DNA from: Azophilus sp965215035
GTDB taxonomy: Bacteria; Pseudomonadota; Gammaproteobacteria; Pseudomonadales; Azotimanducaceae
DNA length: 64,000 nt
Assembly (NCBI GenBank): GCA_965215035.1
Contig: OZ244040.1
Location: forward strand, 248,001-312,000
Reading direction: 5' to 3'
Each line of letters starts with the position of its first letter. The first letter of the stretch is position 1. Position numbers and translations under genes: made by a program. Below are positions 7,922 to 19,299 of this stretch, piece by piece. Below the pieces are notes generated by a model. It was not told where the DNA came from and did no database searches. It saw nothing but the letters and a program-made list of their open reading frames with translations.

Positions 7922-8779
7922 TTACAGCAGCCCCGCAGCGATCGCGCGGGTGAGATAGTCGCCGAGCACCCGGACGCGACGAGCGTAGCGCACCTCCGGC
8001 GCGGTCAGCAACCAGAGCGCCCTCGCTTCCACCGGGGCACCCGGCAGCCGCCGCAGACCCGGCGCGCGATCCCCCACCAGGCAGGGCAGTGCCGATACGC
8101 CAGCGCCGGCCCGCAGCAGCGCCACCGCTTGGGAAAGTGAATCACAGCGGCTCACCACTGGGAAGCCGTCCCATCCGGCAGCCCGGACCAGGGCGCACGC
8201 GTCCCCCAATTCACCCGGTTCCCGCCACTCCACCCAGTTGGCGGCTCCACGCCCGTTCGCGGTATGTACACCGCTGTCGCCGCCATAGGCCGTAACCGTA
8301 ACAACGCCAACCTCGCGGCCAATTAGATCCAGTGGCGGCTCGGAGGTCACCTGTGCGCCGAGGTCGGCAACCCCCGCCGAAAACGCGGCCTCGGCCGACA
8401 CCAACAGCCAGTCCACCGTAATATCGGGGTAGGCTTCCACGAAGCCAGCGAACTCTTCGAATACGCCGCCAACCAGCAGGAACTCGGGTACGGCCACTCG
8501 GACCTTGCCGGCATAGGCGAGATTTTCCTCCCTCAGCGAACGTTCAATGCGGCCGAGATCTTTCTCCACCTGCTCCAGATCGCGAACCACGCTCGCGCCC
8601 GCCGGCGTCAACACCAGTTCCTGGGCCGTCCGCGAGAACAGTTTGACCCCCAAACGCGCCTCGAAGTGCTCGATCCGCCGGGTTACCGTAGATGGATGCA
8701 CACGAAGCTCCCGCGCAGCCCCACGCACCGAACCACAGCGGGCCACCGCGGAGAAGAACTTGAAATCGTCCCAGTCCAT
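7922..8779 (-). CDS. LysR-family transcriptional regulator
   Basis: A 285-residue LysR-type regulator. The N-terminal helix-turn-helix is DWDDFKFFSAVARCGSVRGA followed by ARELRVHPSTVTRRIEHFEA. The linker helix EQVEKDLGRIERSLREEN leads into the effector domain (VRVAVPEFLLVGGVFEEFAG onwards). The ligand is not predictable. I chose the ATG at 8779 because the conserved HTH begins two residues later; an upstream ATG at 8806 would add nine residues. GTTGC/GTTAC palindromes immediately upstream could be its own operator. No divergent gene is adjacent; the nearest is the convergent mnmH side. Confidence 0.88.
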   Translation of the reverse strand: MDWDDFKFFSAVARCGSVRGAARELRVHPSTVTRRIEHFEARLGVKLFSRTAQELVLTPAGASVVRDLEQVEKDLGRIERSLREENLAYAGKVRVAVPEFLLVGGVFEEFAGFVEAYPDITVDWLLVSAEAAFSAGVADLGAQVTSEPPLDLIGREVGVVTVTAYGGDSGVHTANGRGAANWVEWREPGELGDACALVRAAGWDGFPVVSRCDSLSQAVALLRAGAGVSALPCLVGDRAPGLRRLPGAPVEARALWLLTAPEVRYARRVRVLGDYLTRAIAAGLL

Positions 8780-8799
8780 GCGGGATTCTATGCACTCCT

Positions 8800-8862
8800 G
8801 TTGCATATACGCAACAGCCCGTTGCGTTACCTAAGGTTGCATTTGGTGTTACGAAAAGTAAC
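8800..8862. promoter_or_regulatory. operator-like palindromes upstream of the LysR gene
   Basis: Two inverted repeats stand close together: GTTGC-ATATAC-GCAAC (8800-8815), with further GTTGC copies at 8821 and 8836, and GTTAC-GAAAA-GTAAC (8848-8862). They lie directly before the LysR start, where autoregulatory sites of this family usually are. Binding is inferred. Confidence 0.45.
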
Positions 8863-8893
8863 ATAAGCGCTGTTGACTTTTGTTGCCCGCGGC

Positions 8894-8979
8894 CACTCCC
8901 CAAGCGTGGGGGTTTGTCGCGAAAACCGAGGGATACCCGACTTCCTTCCCTCCCCTCCCATCCCAGCGGGTATCCCTCA
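8894..8979 (+). terminator. two hairpins in a 436-bp gene-free stretch
   Basis: ACTCCCC and GGGGGT flank a short loop near 8896-8913. A perfect 12-bp inverted repeat, GAGGGATACCCG (8929-8940) and CGGGTATCCCTC (8968-8979), encloses a pyrimidine-rich 27-base loop. The second arm is followed by ACACTTTTTCCTTTTCC, so it could terminate plus-strand transcription or be a decayed repeat element. The rest of 8780-9215 holds only the palindromes at 8800-8862. Confidence 0.4.
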
Positions 8980-9215
8980 CACTTTTTCCTTTTCCGTCGC
9001 GCAGCACCACTCTCTCCACCCTCCGGCATAACTGGTTTTTCGCCCGGTGCGATGACGGCAAGCCGGCCCGGGGCACCGTGCGATTTCGCGGCGCGGGTGC
9101 GCCGGGACAGGGTATCGCCACACTAGGCAACCACCTTCAGTGCCGACCCATACCCGGTGCTCGGCGTGGAAGTCGCAAACAACGAGAATAAGCCCAGGTA
9201 CGGTATGAGCTTTCG

Positions 9216-10331
9216 CTAACGTGGCACCGATGCCCTGATGTAGGCGATGCGCTCCCTGGTTGCGGGATGCGTCGAAAAGTATTCCAGCAGGGATTCCGCC
9301 AATTCGTTCCCGGTGTCGGTGGATTCCTGGGTTCCAGCGGGGTTGCGGGCGGGGTCGCTGGCCACGGGCCCTGTGTTCGAGCCGGCTTCGTCCCCCGGCA
9401 GTTCGTCGTCAACCATGTATTCGAGAATATCCGCCAACGCCCCAGGATTCAGCCCCGCCTCGAGCAGCGCGTCGATGGCATAGCGATCCGCTTCGCGTTC
9501 GAACTCCCGCGAATAAGCCATCTGACCAACGGCGACGGGCAGGGACAGAATCAGCTCGCCGACGCCACTGAAATCTCCCGAGATCACCGTAAAGAGCACG
9601 ACCCACATCGCATTCTGTAGGATCGACCGCTCGACATGGCGCAAACGCGCATGGCCAAGCTCGTGGAGATAGACGGCCAGCAACTGTTCGTCGGTATCCG
9701 CGAGCGCCACCAGCTCGTCGGTCATCACCACCGTGGTTGCGCTTAACGTGAAGGCGTTGGCGCCGATGCGACCGCCCTTGCGGAACTCCAGGGTCTCGAC
9801 GGCGCCGAACTCAGCGAAATGATCCGCAAGCTCGGCCTGGCGTGCGGATTCCAGTTCGGATGGCGCAAGCAGTCGATCGATCGTCCCGAGGGTGGATGCG
9901 CCGAGCTGTGCGCTGATTTCCTCCGGAGCGGCGAACGCGGCCGCTTCGGAAACCCTTGGCACCCCCCAGACGGCGAAGCCGACACCGGCCGCGAAGATGA
10001 GCAACGCGGCGGCGATAGCGACCCCGGTGCGTGCCTCCAGCCAAGCGACGAGGCGCAGCTTGTCGTCCCGGGGGAGAAGTGTGGCGAGCGCATCGGCCCC
10101 GGCGTGATCGGAAGTAACGAACCGGAACCTGCCGTCCCAGGTAATCTGCCTGGGCGTGCTGCCAAGGCGCGCCTCGAGTTTCAGTTCGACGGCGGCGAGA
10201 GCCTCAACTTTGCCGTCGTAGTGCAGTTGCAGGGTGCCTTCCCGGGCGACGATTCTTGCCGGCACGGCAACACTGCTGACACCGTCGAAGTACTTGCCTT
10301 CCAGATTGATCGACCGCAATCGTCTACACAC
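9216..10331 (-). CDS. M48-family membrane metallopeptidase
   Basis: About 371 residues. An N-terminal beta-rich part (GKYFDGVSSVAVPARI) is followed by a transmembrane helix near residues 104-124 and a zinc peptidase domain with HELGH (223-227). The third ligand region is EFEREADRYA (277-286) and the C-terminal motif is FSTHPATRERI. This is the arrangement of the proteobacterial M48 proteins that follow a DUF898 (YjgN-like) gene, as here. The start is uncertain: a GTG at 10331 overlaps the DUF898 stop by 8 bases, and a TTG at 10319 would also fit the domain start; neither has a strong ribosome-binding site. The overlap suggests coupled expression with the DUF898 gene. Confidence 0.85.
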   Translation of the reverse strand: MCRRLRSINLEGKYFDGVSSVAVPARIVAREGTLQLHYDGKVEALAAVELKLEARLGSTPRQITWDGRFRFVTSDHAGADALATLLPRDDKLRLVAWLEARTGVAIAAALLIFAAGVGFAVWGVPRVSEAAAFAAPEEISAQLGASTLGTIDRLLAPSELESARQAELADHFAEFGAVETLEFRKGGRIGANAFTLSATTVVMTDELVALADTDEQLLAVYLHELGHARLRHVERSILQNAMWVVLFTVISGDFSGVGELILSLPVAVGQMAYSREFEREADRYAIDALLEAGLNPGALADILEYMVDDELPGDEAGSNTGPVASDPARNPAGTQESTDTGNELAESLLEYFSTHPATRERIAYIRASVPR

Positions 10332-11385
10332 CAATGCCGAGATCGAAGGTTTCGCCGATTTCTTCGCCCAGTGCCGTGGTGTGGTCGGTCTCGTCGGCGA
10401 TGAAGCTGTCGAGATCCTCGGCGAGAACCCACAGGCGGGAAAAGATGTAGCGCCGCATGCGCACACTGGCCCAGGGGTAGTAGAAGCCGAGGGTAAGGAT
10501 CAGCAGTATCGAATTGACGGCGACCACCGAAAACCAACCGCGCACGGTGACGTCGGTGCGCACCTGATTGTCTGCGACGGAAACATTGTTGTAAACGGCC
10601 CTGAAGTGCATGGCCTGGTAAATCGCGTACATCCACAGGTACACGAGAAAATAGCCGAACGCAATGAATGCCAACCCCAAAACGACGACTTCTCCCTGTG
10701 CGCCCTCTGCCGCGGGCACGCCGACCGTGAATACGAAGATCGGCAGCGCACCCGCGAGCGCGGCACCCATGAGGGCGAAGAAGATCCGGAAAAACTCTGC
10801 GGGTCGAGCCGATGTGGACGCTGCGGTGCGGCCGAACCGATGGTTGTTGATCAGGTACTGGTTTTGCCTGTACCACGCATACGGCATGCCGAAGCCTAAG
10901 GTAATCAGGCCAAACAACGGCCAACCCAGATAGGCCGCCGCCGCACCGCCCGCAGTGCCATCGAAACCAAAGCGGATGCCGCGCCAGGAGGACATGACGG
11001 CATTGAAACGCAACGCTCGCATAACGATCCACGGCATGGCGATTGCCAGAGCGGCGAGCATCGCGAAACTCGCCAGCGGCCAGAATAACTGGACCAGCGT
11101 ATAGACGATGAGCGCACCGATGGCGATCAGCCGGCCCTTGAGGATCATGACTGGGTTGGCCAGATAGTCGAAACGATCGCCGTCCAATTCCGTGTTGCCG
11201 TAGAAGTAGCGTTTGGTGCGCACCTTGGCCCATGCGGAATAAATACCCAGCGTGAGAATCGTCAGCGTTAGATTGACCATCCAGATGCGGAAGTATTCAC
11301 CGCCCTCGGCGTGAAATTTGAAACGGATGTGTTTTGGCTTTTCTGCGGCAGATGGCCCGCCATCCACTAGGTTCGCTTCGTTCAT
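10324..11385 (-). CDS. DUF898 (YjgN-like) integral membrane protein
   Basis: A 353-residue membrane protein with two DUF898 halves. Each starts with a beta-hairpin-like cytoplasmic part and a conserved hydrophobic phrase: YFRIWMVNLTLTILTLGIYS with AWAKVRTKRYFYG, and FSVVAVNSILLILTLGFYYP with WASVRMRRYIFS. There are about six hydrophobic segments. Function is unknown in the family; the adjacent M48 peptidase suggests an envelope quality-control role. The ATG at 11385 overlaps the stop of an 8-codon leader frame that has the better ribosome-binding site (GGAGG). Confidence 0.85.
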   Translation of the reverse strand: MNEANLVDGGPSAAEKPKHIRFKFHAEGGEYFRIWMVNLTLTILTLGIYSAWAKVRTKRYFYGNTELDGDRFDYLANPVMILKGRLIAIGALIVYTLVQLFWPLASFAMLAALAIAMPWIVMRALRFNAVMSSWRGIRFGFDGTAGGAAAAYLGWPLFGLITLGFGMPYAWYRQNQYLINNHRFGRTAASTSARPAEFFRIFFALMGAALAGALPIFVFTVGVPAAEGAQGEVVVLGLAFIAFGYFLVYLWMYAIYQAMHFRAVYNNVSVADNQVRTDVTVRGWFSVVAVNSILLILTLGFYYPWASVRMRRYIFSRLWVLAEDLDSFIADETDHTTALGEEIGETFDLGIGV

Positions 11386-11408
11386 GATTCGCGTCGGTTG
11401 TCGTTCAT
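11382..11408 (-). CDS. 8-codon leader frame overlapping the DUF898 start
   Basis: GGAGG stands 9 bases before an ATG at 11408 that opens MNDNRRES and stops with TGA overlapping the DUF898 ATG (ATGA). The DUF898 start itself has no good ribosome-binding site of its own. This looks like a translational coupling leader, or else the strong site serves the downstream ATG at unusual distance. Confidence 0.4.
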   Translation of the reverse strand: MNDNRRES

Positions 11409-11432
11409 GTTTTAGTTCCTCCGGTACGTGCG

Positions 11433-14564
<3,132 letters not shown>

Positions 14565-14617
14565 CGTCAATGGCCCGGTTCGAGTTGGCGGCGCATTGTA
14601 GGGTATCCGTGCGGCGG

Positions 14618-15475
14618 CTAGGACGCCACCATTGCCAACACCTGGTCCACCCACGCCCGCAGCCTGTCGGCATTACCCGCCCGAACTGGCACCAACAGTT
14701 GATCGACACCCGCATCTTCGTACTGGGCCAGGGTATCCCTGGTTACCGGGTGAACGTTGGGCCCGATGCAAACCTGTACATCCGACCGGCTACGGCCGGC
14801 ATCCCGCAACCGCGCCTCGAGCCGGGCGATGCCGTCCCGCGCCCCCGCCGGGTCGCGGTTGAACCCGTACCAGCCGTTGCCATGGGAAGCCACCCGGCGC
14901 AGGGCTGGCTCCGACTCGCCGCCGAAAAAGATCGGCGGGTGCGGCTTTTGCACCGGCTTCGGGTTGAAGTGGCAGGCGTTCAACACATAGGTAGCACCGC
15001 TGTATGCGGAGACTCCGGGTGCCCAGAGCGCCCGCATGACTTCGATGTACTCCACCGTGCGACCGGCCCGGGTGGAAAAATCCATCTGCAGGTTCTCGAA
15101 TTCCTCCCGGAGCCAGCCGATTCCCACACCGAAGTCGACGCGGCCCCCCGAAAGATAGTCGAGGTCCGCCACCGCCTTGGCGGTATAGATGGGGTTGCGC
15201 TGGGGAACTAGGCAGATGCCGGTACCGAGCCGTATGCGCCGGGTTACCGCCGCCATGAAGGTAAGGGCCGAAAAGGGGTCGAGAATACCCTCGGGCTCGC
15301 CCGGGAGCCGGCCATCCGCCGCGTAGGGGTAGCGCGAGCGGTATTCCGAGAAAAATACCACGTGCTCCGGTAGCCATATGGAATGGAAGCCAGCTTCCTC
15401 GACTGTCCTGGCCGCCTCGGCGATGAACGCGGGCGGCGTCAGGTGGCTGAACATCATGCTGGCACCAATCTTCAT
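14618..15475 (-). CDS. luciferase-like (F420/FMN-type) oxidoreductase
   Basis: A 285-residue TIM-barrel protein of the LLM class. Typical phrases are SIWLPEHVVFF, RIRLGTGICLVPQRNPIYTA, LDYLSGGRVDFGVGIGWLRE, HPPIFFGGESEPALRRVA and GNGWYGF. Such proteins use FMN or coenzyme F420; the FGVGIGW and FFGGES segments match subgroups often annotated F420-dependent, but the cofactor cannot be decided here. It is translated from a strong site (GAAGGAGGAAG) before the ATG at 15475. A family D element ends 13 bases upstream of this ATG, so the native promoter, if any, lies inside or beyond that element. Confidence 0.9.
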   Translation of the reverse strand: MKIGASMMFSHLTPPAFIAEAARTVEEAGFHSIWLPEHVVFFSEYRSRYPYAADGRLPGEPEGILDPFSALTFMAAVTRRIRLGTGICLVPQRNPIYTAKAVADLDYLSGGRVDFGVGIGWLREEFENLQMDFSTRAGRTVEYIEVMRALWAPGVSAYSGATYVLNACHFNPKPVQKPHPPIFFGGESEPALRRVASHGNGWYGFNRDPAGARDGIARLEARLRDAGRSRSDVQVCIGPNVHPVTRDTLAQYEDAGVDQLLVPVRAGNADRLRAWVDQVLAMVAS

Positions 15476-15488
15476 GTTCTTCCTCCTT

Positions 15489-15632
15489 CAGGGCTATCCC
15501 AAAGTCGTCTACTAGCCCTCGGCCAAACCCTGTATAGATGAAACATTTTTCGGAAAACTCGGTAGTATTTTTCGGAATCTAGTAAATATTCTGAAACTTT
15601 ATCTCAAGAGCGAATACTTTGGGATGGTCCTG
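15489..15632 (+). mobile_element. family D AT-rich MITE-like element, copy 1
   Basis: 144 bp, markedly more AT-rich than its surroundings. Terminal inverted repeats follow CAGGRCYATCCCAAAG: the left end is CAGGGCTATCCCAAAG and the complement of the right end is CAGGACCATCCCAAAG. It carries no gene. It lies between the divergent luciferase-like and MFS genes. Copies at 16972 (inverted) and 51999 (same orientation) align along the whole length, including a TATCTCAAGAGC block near the right end. Confidence 0.88.
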
Positions 15633-15701
15633 TCTTCCGCCTTACTTGGCGTGGCGGTCGCGCACGGGGCGCGGGACGAATCCTAGCGGGGGCCGCCCCG
15701 C

Positions 15702-17000
15702 TTGGCGATACCCAGGCCTCCCGTAGAATACCCTGTGCCCTCTCCAACAACCCGACCGGGGGTCATCGATATCGAAACTCCGCCCCGCTCCGCCTACCCC
15801 TGGTTTCTAGCCAGCTCCAGCTTCTGGATGGCCGGCATGAGCCTGCAGGGGTTCCTGTTCACCTGGCTTTTGGTCGGCACGCTCGACATTCCCGCGGACG
15901 AAATGAGTTTCGCCCGGTCGCTGGCCCAGTTTCCACCCCTGGCGGTGCTGTTGCTCGGCGGTGTGCTGGGCGACCGGGGCAACGCCCGATCCTACCTGAT
16001 AACAATGCACCTGCTGATGAGCGTTCCGCCCCTGCTGGTGGCCATGGTATTCGGCCTGGGAATGCTGAGCTATTGGTGGGTGGTCGGCTTCGGCGTATTG
16101 ATGGCAAGCATCCAGGCGTTGTCCGACCCCGCCCGCCAGGCAACACTGTCGCGGGTGGCGCGTATGGATGTGCAGCGCGCGGTCGCGGTGATGACCATTT
16201 GCACATCACTGGTGGGCCTGGCCGGCCTCGCCGTGGGCGGCCAACTCGAAACCCTTGGATTGCCCGCCGTGTTGGCGATTCAGTCGCTGTTGTTCCTGTG
16301 CGGCCTCGCTACCGTATGGCGCTTGCCGAACCTGCCCGTGGTGGTCGGCCAATCGCGTCCCGGCCTGACCGCGGGGTTTCGGTCGGTTCTACGCATTGCC
16401 CTCATTCGCGACATCGTGGGCCTCAACCTGCTGTCTAGCCTGTTCAACGCGGGGGCCTATGTCATCGCCATTCCCTACATCGTCACCGTGGTATACCTAG
16501 GCGATGGGCAGGCGCTGGCAACCGCCATGATCGTCTTCACCGCCGGCGCCATCGGCGCCAACATCCTGTTGCTGCCGCTTATGCCGCTCCGGCAACCGGG
16601 GCGTCTTTACCTGATCATGCAGTTGACCCGGATGCTGATCCTGGCGCTGATCTGGCTGCAACCCGCGCCCTGGCTCTTCCATGCGGCGCTGGCCGCCTGG
16701 GGGGTGAATATGGGCGTCACCTCCACGCTCGTGCGCACCACGGTGCAGGAATTGGCCCCGGCGGCGGAGCGCGCCCAGGTGCTTTCGGTGCTGCTGTTCA
16801 GCTTTATGGTCGCTGCCCCGGTGAGCGCCATTCTGCTCGGCCAGATCATCGAGCGGTTCGACCCGCTGACCGCCCTGATTCCCGGCATGGCCGTCTCAGT
16901 ATTGATCTTCGCGGTAGGCGCGGCGGGTACGGGCATCTGGAAGTATCGCCCGCAACCTGTCCCGGGAGGATCAGGACTATCCCAAAGAGTTTGCTCTTGA
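15702..17000 (+). CDS. MFS transporter
   Basis: About 432 residues with roughly 12 hydrophobic segments. The loop between helices 2 and 3 reads LGGVLGDRGNARSYL, a form of the MFS signature GxLaDRxGrR, so this is an exporter-like major facilitator. The substrate is unknown. The start is uncertain: TTG at 15702 lies after a G-rich hairpin-forming stretch, and GTG at 15735 is the next candidate; the first transmembrane helix begins around FLASSSFWMAGMSLQGF. The last nine codons (GLSQRVCS and stop) are encoded by a family D element, so the original C-terminus was replaced or extended. The gene is bracketed by two inverted D copies. Confidence 0.88.
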   Translation: MAIPRPPVEYPVPSPTTRPGVIDIETPPRSAYPWFLASSSFWMAGMSLQGFLFTWLLVGTLDIPADEMSFARSLAQFPPLAVLLLGGVLGDRGNARSYLITMHLLMSVPPLLVAMVFGLGMLSYWWVVGFGVLMASIQALSDPARQATLSRVARMDVQRAVAVMTICTSLVGLAGLAVGGQLETLGLPAVLAIQSLLFLCGLATVWRLPNLPVVVGQSRPGLTAGFRSVLRIALIRDIVGLNLLSSLFNAGAYVIAIPYIVTVVYLGDGQALATAMIVFTAGAIGANILLLPLMPLRQPGRLYLIMQLTRMLILALIWLQPAPWLFHAALAAWGVNMGVTSTLVRTTVQELAPAAERAQVLSVLLFSFMVAAPVSAILLGQIIERFDPLTALIPGMAVSVLIFAVGAAGTGIWKYRPQPVPGGSGLSQRVCS

Positions 17001-17109
17001 GATAAAACTTCAGAAAACTCATTAGATTCCGAAAAACACTGCCGAATTTTCCGAAAAATGTTCGTAAGCCATCTGCAAAGGGCTAGCAGGCGGCTTTGGG
17101 ATGGCCCTG
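16972..17109 (-). mobile_element. family D element, copy 2 (inverted)
   Basis: 138 bp in the opposite orientation to copies 1 and 3. The left end is CAGGACTATCCCAAAG and the complement of the right end is CAGGGCCATCCCAAAG. It begins 28 bases before the MFS stop codon, supplies that stop codon and extends to 31 bases before the MATE gene end. With copy 1 it encloses the MFS gene in a 1621-bp unit. Confidence 0.88.
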
Positions 17110-17139
17110 CCCGGGGGATAGACGGACCCTAGCGTACGC

Positions 17140-18528
17140 TCAACGACCGGCCAGTTCCCGGATGCGCGCCGTTTGCCCCGACAGCCAACGAAAGCGCAGC
17201 AAGAGCGCCAGGGCGGCGACCGCCAGACCGGCCGTGAGCCCGCTCCAAACACCATACAGGCCGAGACCCGGCAGCGCAAAAATGCCGAATCCGAACACCA
17301 CGCCCACCGGGAAGCCCAACAGCCAGTAGGCGACCGCCGCGGTCCACATCGGTGTCCGGGTATCCTTGTAGCCTCTAAGCGCCCCGGCGCAGGTCGCCTG
17401 GGAATGATCGAAAAGCTGGAACGCCACCACGAATACCACCAGTTCGACCGCCAACCCGAACACAGCCACATCCTTGGTATACCAGCCAACTATCCAATGG
17501 CGCCCGACGAAAATCGCCACCGACACCAGCAGCGCGAAGGAAAGGGATATGGCGATGGCGATGCCGCCGCTGCGGCGAGCGGCCGGCAGGTCTTCCGCGC
17601 CGACGTTGTAGCCGACCCTAACCGACGCCGCCGCACCCAGCGCCAGCGCCACCATGAAGGTCATTCCAGCCACGTTGTTCGCGATTTGATGCGCGGCCAC
17701 CGCCTCTACACCCAGGCGCCCGACCAGCAATGCCAGGCAGGAGAACATGCTGACCTCGATAAAGATCGACAGGCCGATAGGCAGCCCAAGTTTGAGCAGC
17801 CGCCAGATCGCTCCGCCGTCGGGCGGGCTGAAGCGCGTAAACACGCCACAGGCGCGCATGCGCGAAAAGGCCACGATGCAGGCCATCGTCAGGAATTGGC
17901 AGGTCATCACAATGGCGCTCGAATAACCACAACCCAGGCCCCCCATGGCCGGCAAGCCCAGGCCGCCGTATATGAACAGCAGGTTGAGCGGCAACTTCAG
18001 AAACAACCCCGCAAGCGCCACAACCATGGCCGGCAGCGCCCAGGAATGGCCGTCGCACAAGTACCGGAATGACGCATAGCCGAGCATGGGCAGAACGCCC
18101 CAGGAAAGAGCTTCCAGATAGGCCACGGCGATGGGGATGGCAAGCGGATCGACATCGATGAATCGATACAGGGGTTCCGCATTCCGAAACAGCAGGATCA
18201 GCGCACCACCGCCGGCAAGGGCAACCCAACCGGCCTGGCGGACCAGTTCGCCGGATTCCCGACCGCGCCCGGCCCCATGCAACTGGGAAACCGATGGCGT
18301 GAGCGACATGATCAGCCCGACCATGAACAGAATAGCGGGCCAAAACAGGTTGCTGCCGAGCGCGACGCCCGCCAGGTCAACGGCGCTGACGCGCCCGGCC
18401 ATCATGGTATCCATCACGCCCATGCCCATCTGCGACATCTGCGCGAGAATCATGGGCAGGGCCAGCCGCGACAACTGGCCCAGTTCGTGCCGGATCACCG
18501 ATTCTCTCCATGCGGGGATGCGGCGCAT
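17140..18528 (-). CDS. MATE-family multidrug efflux pump (NorM-like)
   Basis: A 462-residue protein with about 12 hydrophobic segments, the usual size for NorM. Family phrases include LALPMILAQMSQMGMGVMDT with MMAGRVSAVDLAGVALG in helix 1-2, LGLPIGLSIFIEVSMFS in the second half, and FQLFDHSQATCAGALRGYKD. It exports cationic drugs or metabolites using Na+ or H+; the ion is not decidable. The ATG at 18528 fits because RHELGQLSRLALP directly precedes the first helix. In-frame upstream ATGs read low-complexity sequence. The gene converges with the MFS gene across a family D element. Confidence 0.92.
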   Translation of the reverse strand: MRRIPAWRESVIRHELGQLSRLALPMILAQMSQMGMGVMDTMMAGRVSAVDLAGVALGSNLFWPAILFMVGLIMSLTPSVSQLHGAGRGRESGELVRQAGWVALAGGGALILLFRNAEPLYRFIDVDPLAIPIAVAYLEALSWGVLPMLGYASFRYLCDGHSWALPAMVVALAGLFLKLPLNLLFIYGGLGLPAMGGLGCGYSSAIVMTCQFLTMACIVAFSRMRACGVFTRFSPPDGGAIWRLLKLGLPIGLSIFIEVSMFSCLALLVGRLGVEAVAAHQIANNVAGMTFMVALALGAAASVRVGYNVGAEDLPAARRSGGIAIAISLSFALLVSVAIFVGRHWIVGWYTKDVAVFGLAVELVVFVVAFQLFDHSQATCAGALRGYKDTRTPMWTAAVAYWLLGFPVGVVFGFGIFALPGLGLYGVWSGLTAGLAVAALALLLRFRWLSGQTARIRELAGR

Positions 18529-18804
18529 TGTACCCCCAGGTGCCGCAGGCCTCTGTTCCCCACACATGGGGGTTCCGGCGCACCGGGTTGCCGACTCCCG
18601 TGGAACAGCGGTTTCTTGGTTCTTCATAGGCGGCCTCGCCGGACGCGAACGAGAACGATTCCCATATATGGAACTTAGGGGTCCGCCCCTTGACGATAGA
18701 AGGCACCTATCACAATGATTGAAACTTTCGACTACCACTCACCAGCCCAGTTCGTATACTGCGGTCTGCACAACCGTTAGCAATCCGCAAGAGGGCACAG
18801 CCAA

Positions 18805-19221
18805 ATGGAACTCAAAGACAGCCAGACGATGCAGAACCTCAAAGACGCCTTCGCTGGAGAATCCCAGGCGAACCGGCGCTATCTGTACTTCGCCGCCAAG
18901 GCGGACGTGGAAGGCGAGAACGATGTCTCCGCGGTATTCCGTTCCACGGCGGAAGGCGAGACCGGCCACGCCCACGGCCACTTGGAATACCTAGAGGCCG
19001 TCGGCGACCCAGCCACGGGCCTGCCCATCGGCACCACCAGCGACAATCTCAAGGCTGCCATCGCCGGGGAGACCTACGAGTACACCGACATGTACCCGGG
19101 CATGGCGAAAAAGGCCCGGGACGAAGGTTTCGACGAGATTTCCGACTGGTTCGAAACCCTGGCCAAGGCCGAGCGCTCCCACGCCAACCGCTTCCAGAAG
19201 GCCCTAGACGCCATGGCGTAA
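18805..19221 (+). CDS. rubrerythrin-type diiron protein
   Basis: A 138-residue ferritin-like four-helix protein that matches the rubrerythrin diiron domain but lacks the C-terminal rubredoxin centre. Iron ligands are offered by FAGESQANRRY, AEGETGHAHGHLEYLEAV, AAIAGETYEYTD and LAKAERSHANRFQ. Such proteins reduce hydrogen peroxide and take electrons from a partner. The partner is probably the Fe-S protein encoded next, since this gene, a CCG-domain Fe-S protein and DUF3501 form a conserved trio. A -10-like TATACT at 18755-18760 is the likely promoter end. OxyR is encoded just beyond the trio. Confidence 0.93.
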   Translation: MELKDSQTMQNLKDAFAGESQANRRYLYFAAKADVEGENDVSAVFRSTAEGETGHAHGHLEYLEAVGDPATGLPIGTTSDNLKAAIAGETYEYTDMYPGMAKKARDEGFDEISDWFETLAKAERSHANRFQKALDAMA

Positions 19222-19299
19222 GGGCAATAGCGCCACAGCTTGACGGGCGGGCGGCACCGGCGGGCGATAGCCCCAGGACAGCCTGACTGAGGATAACCC

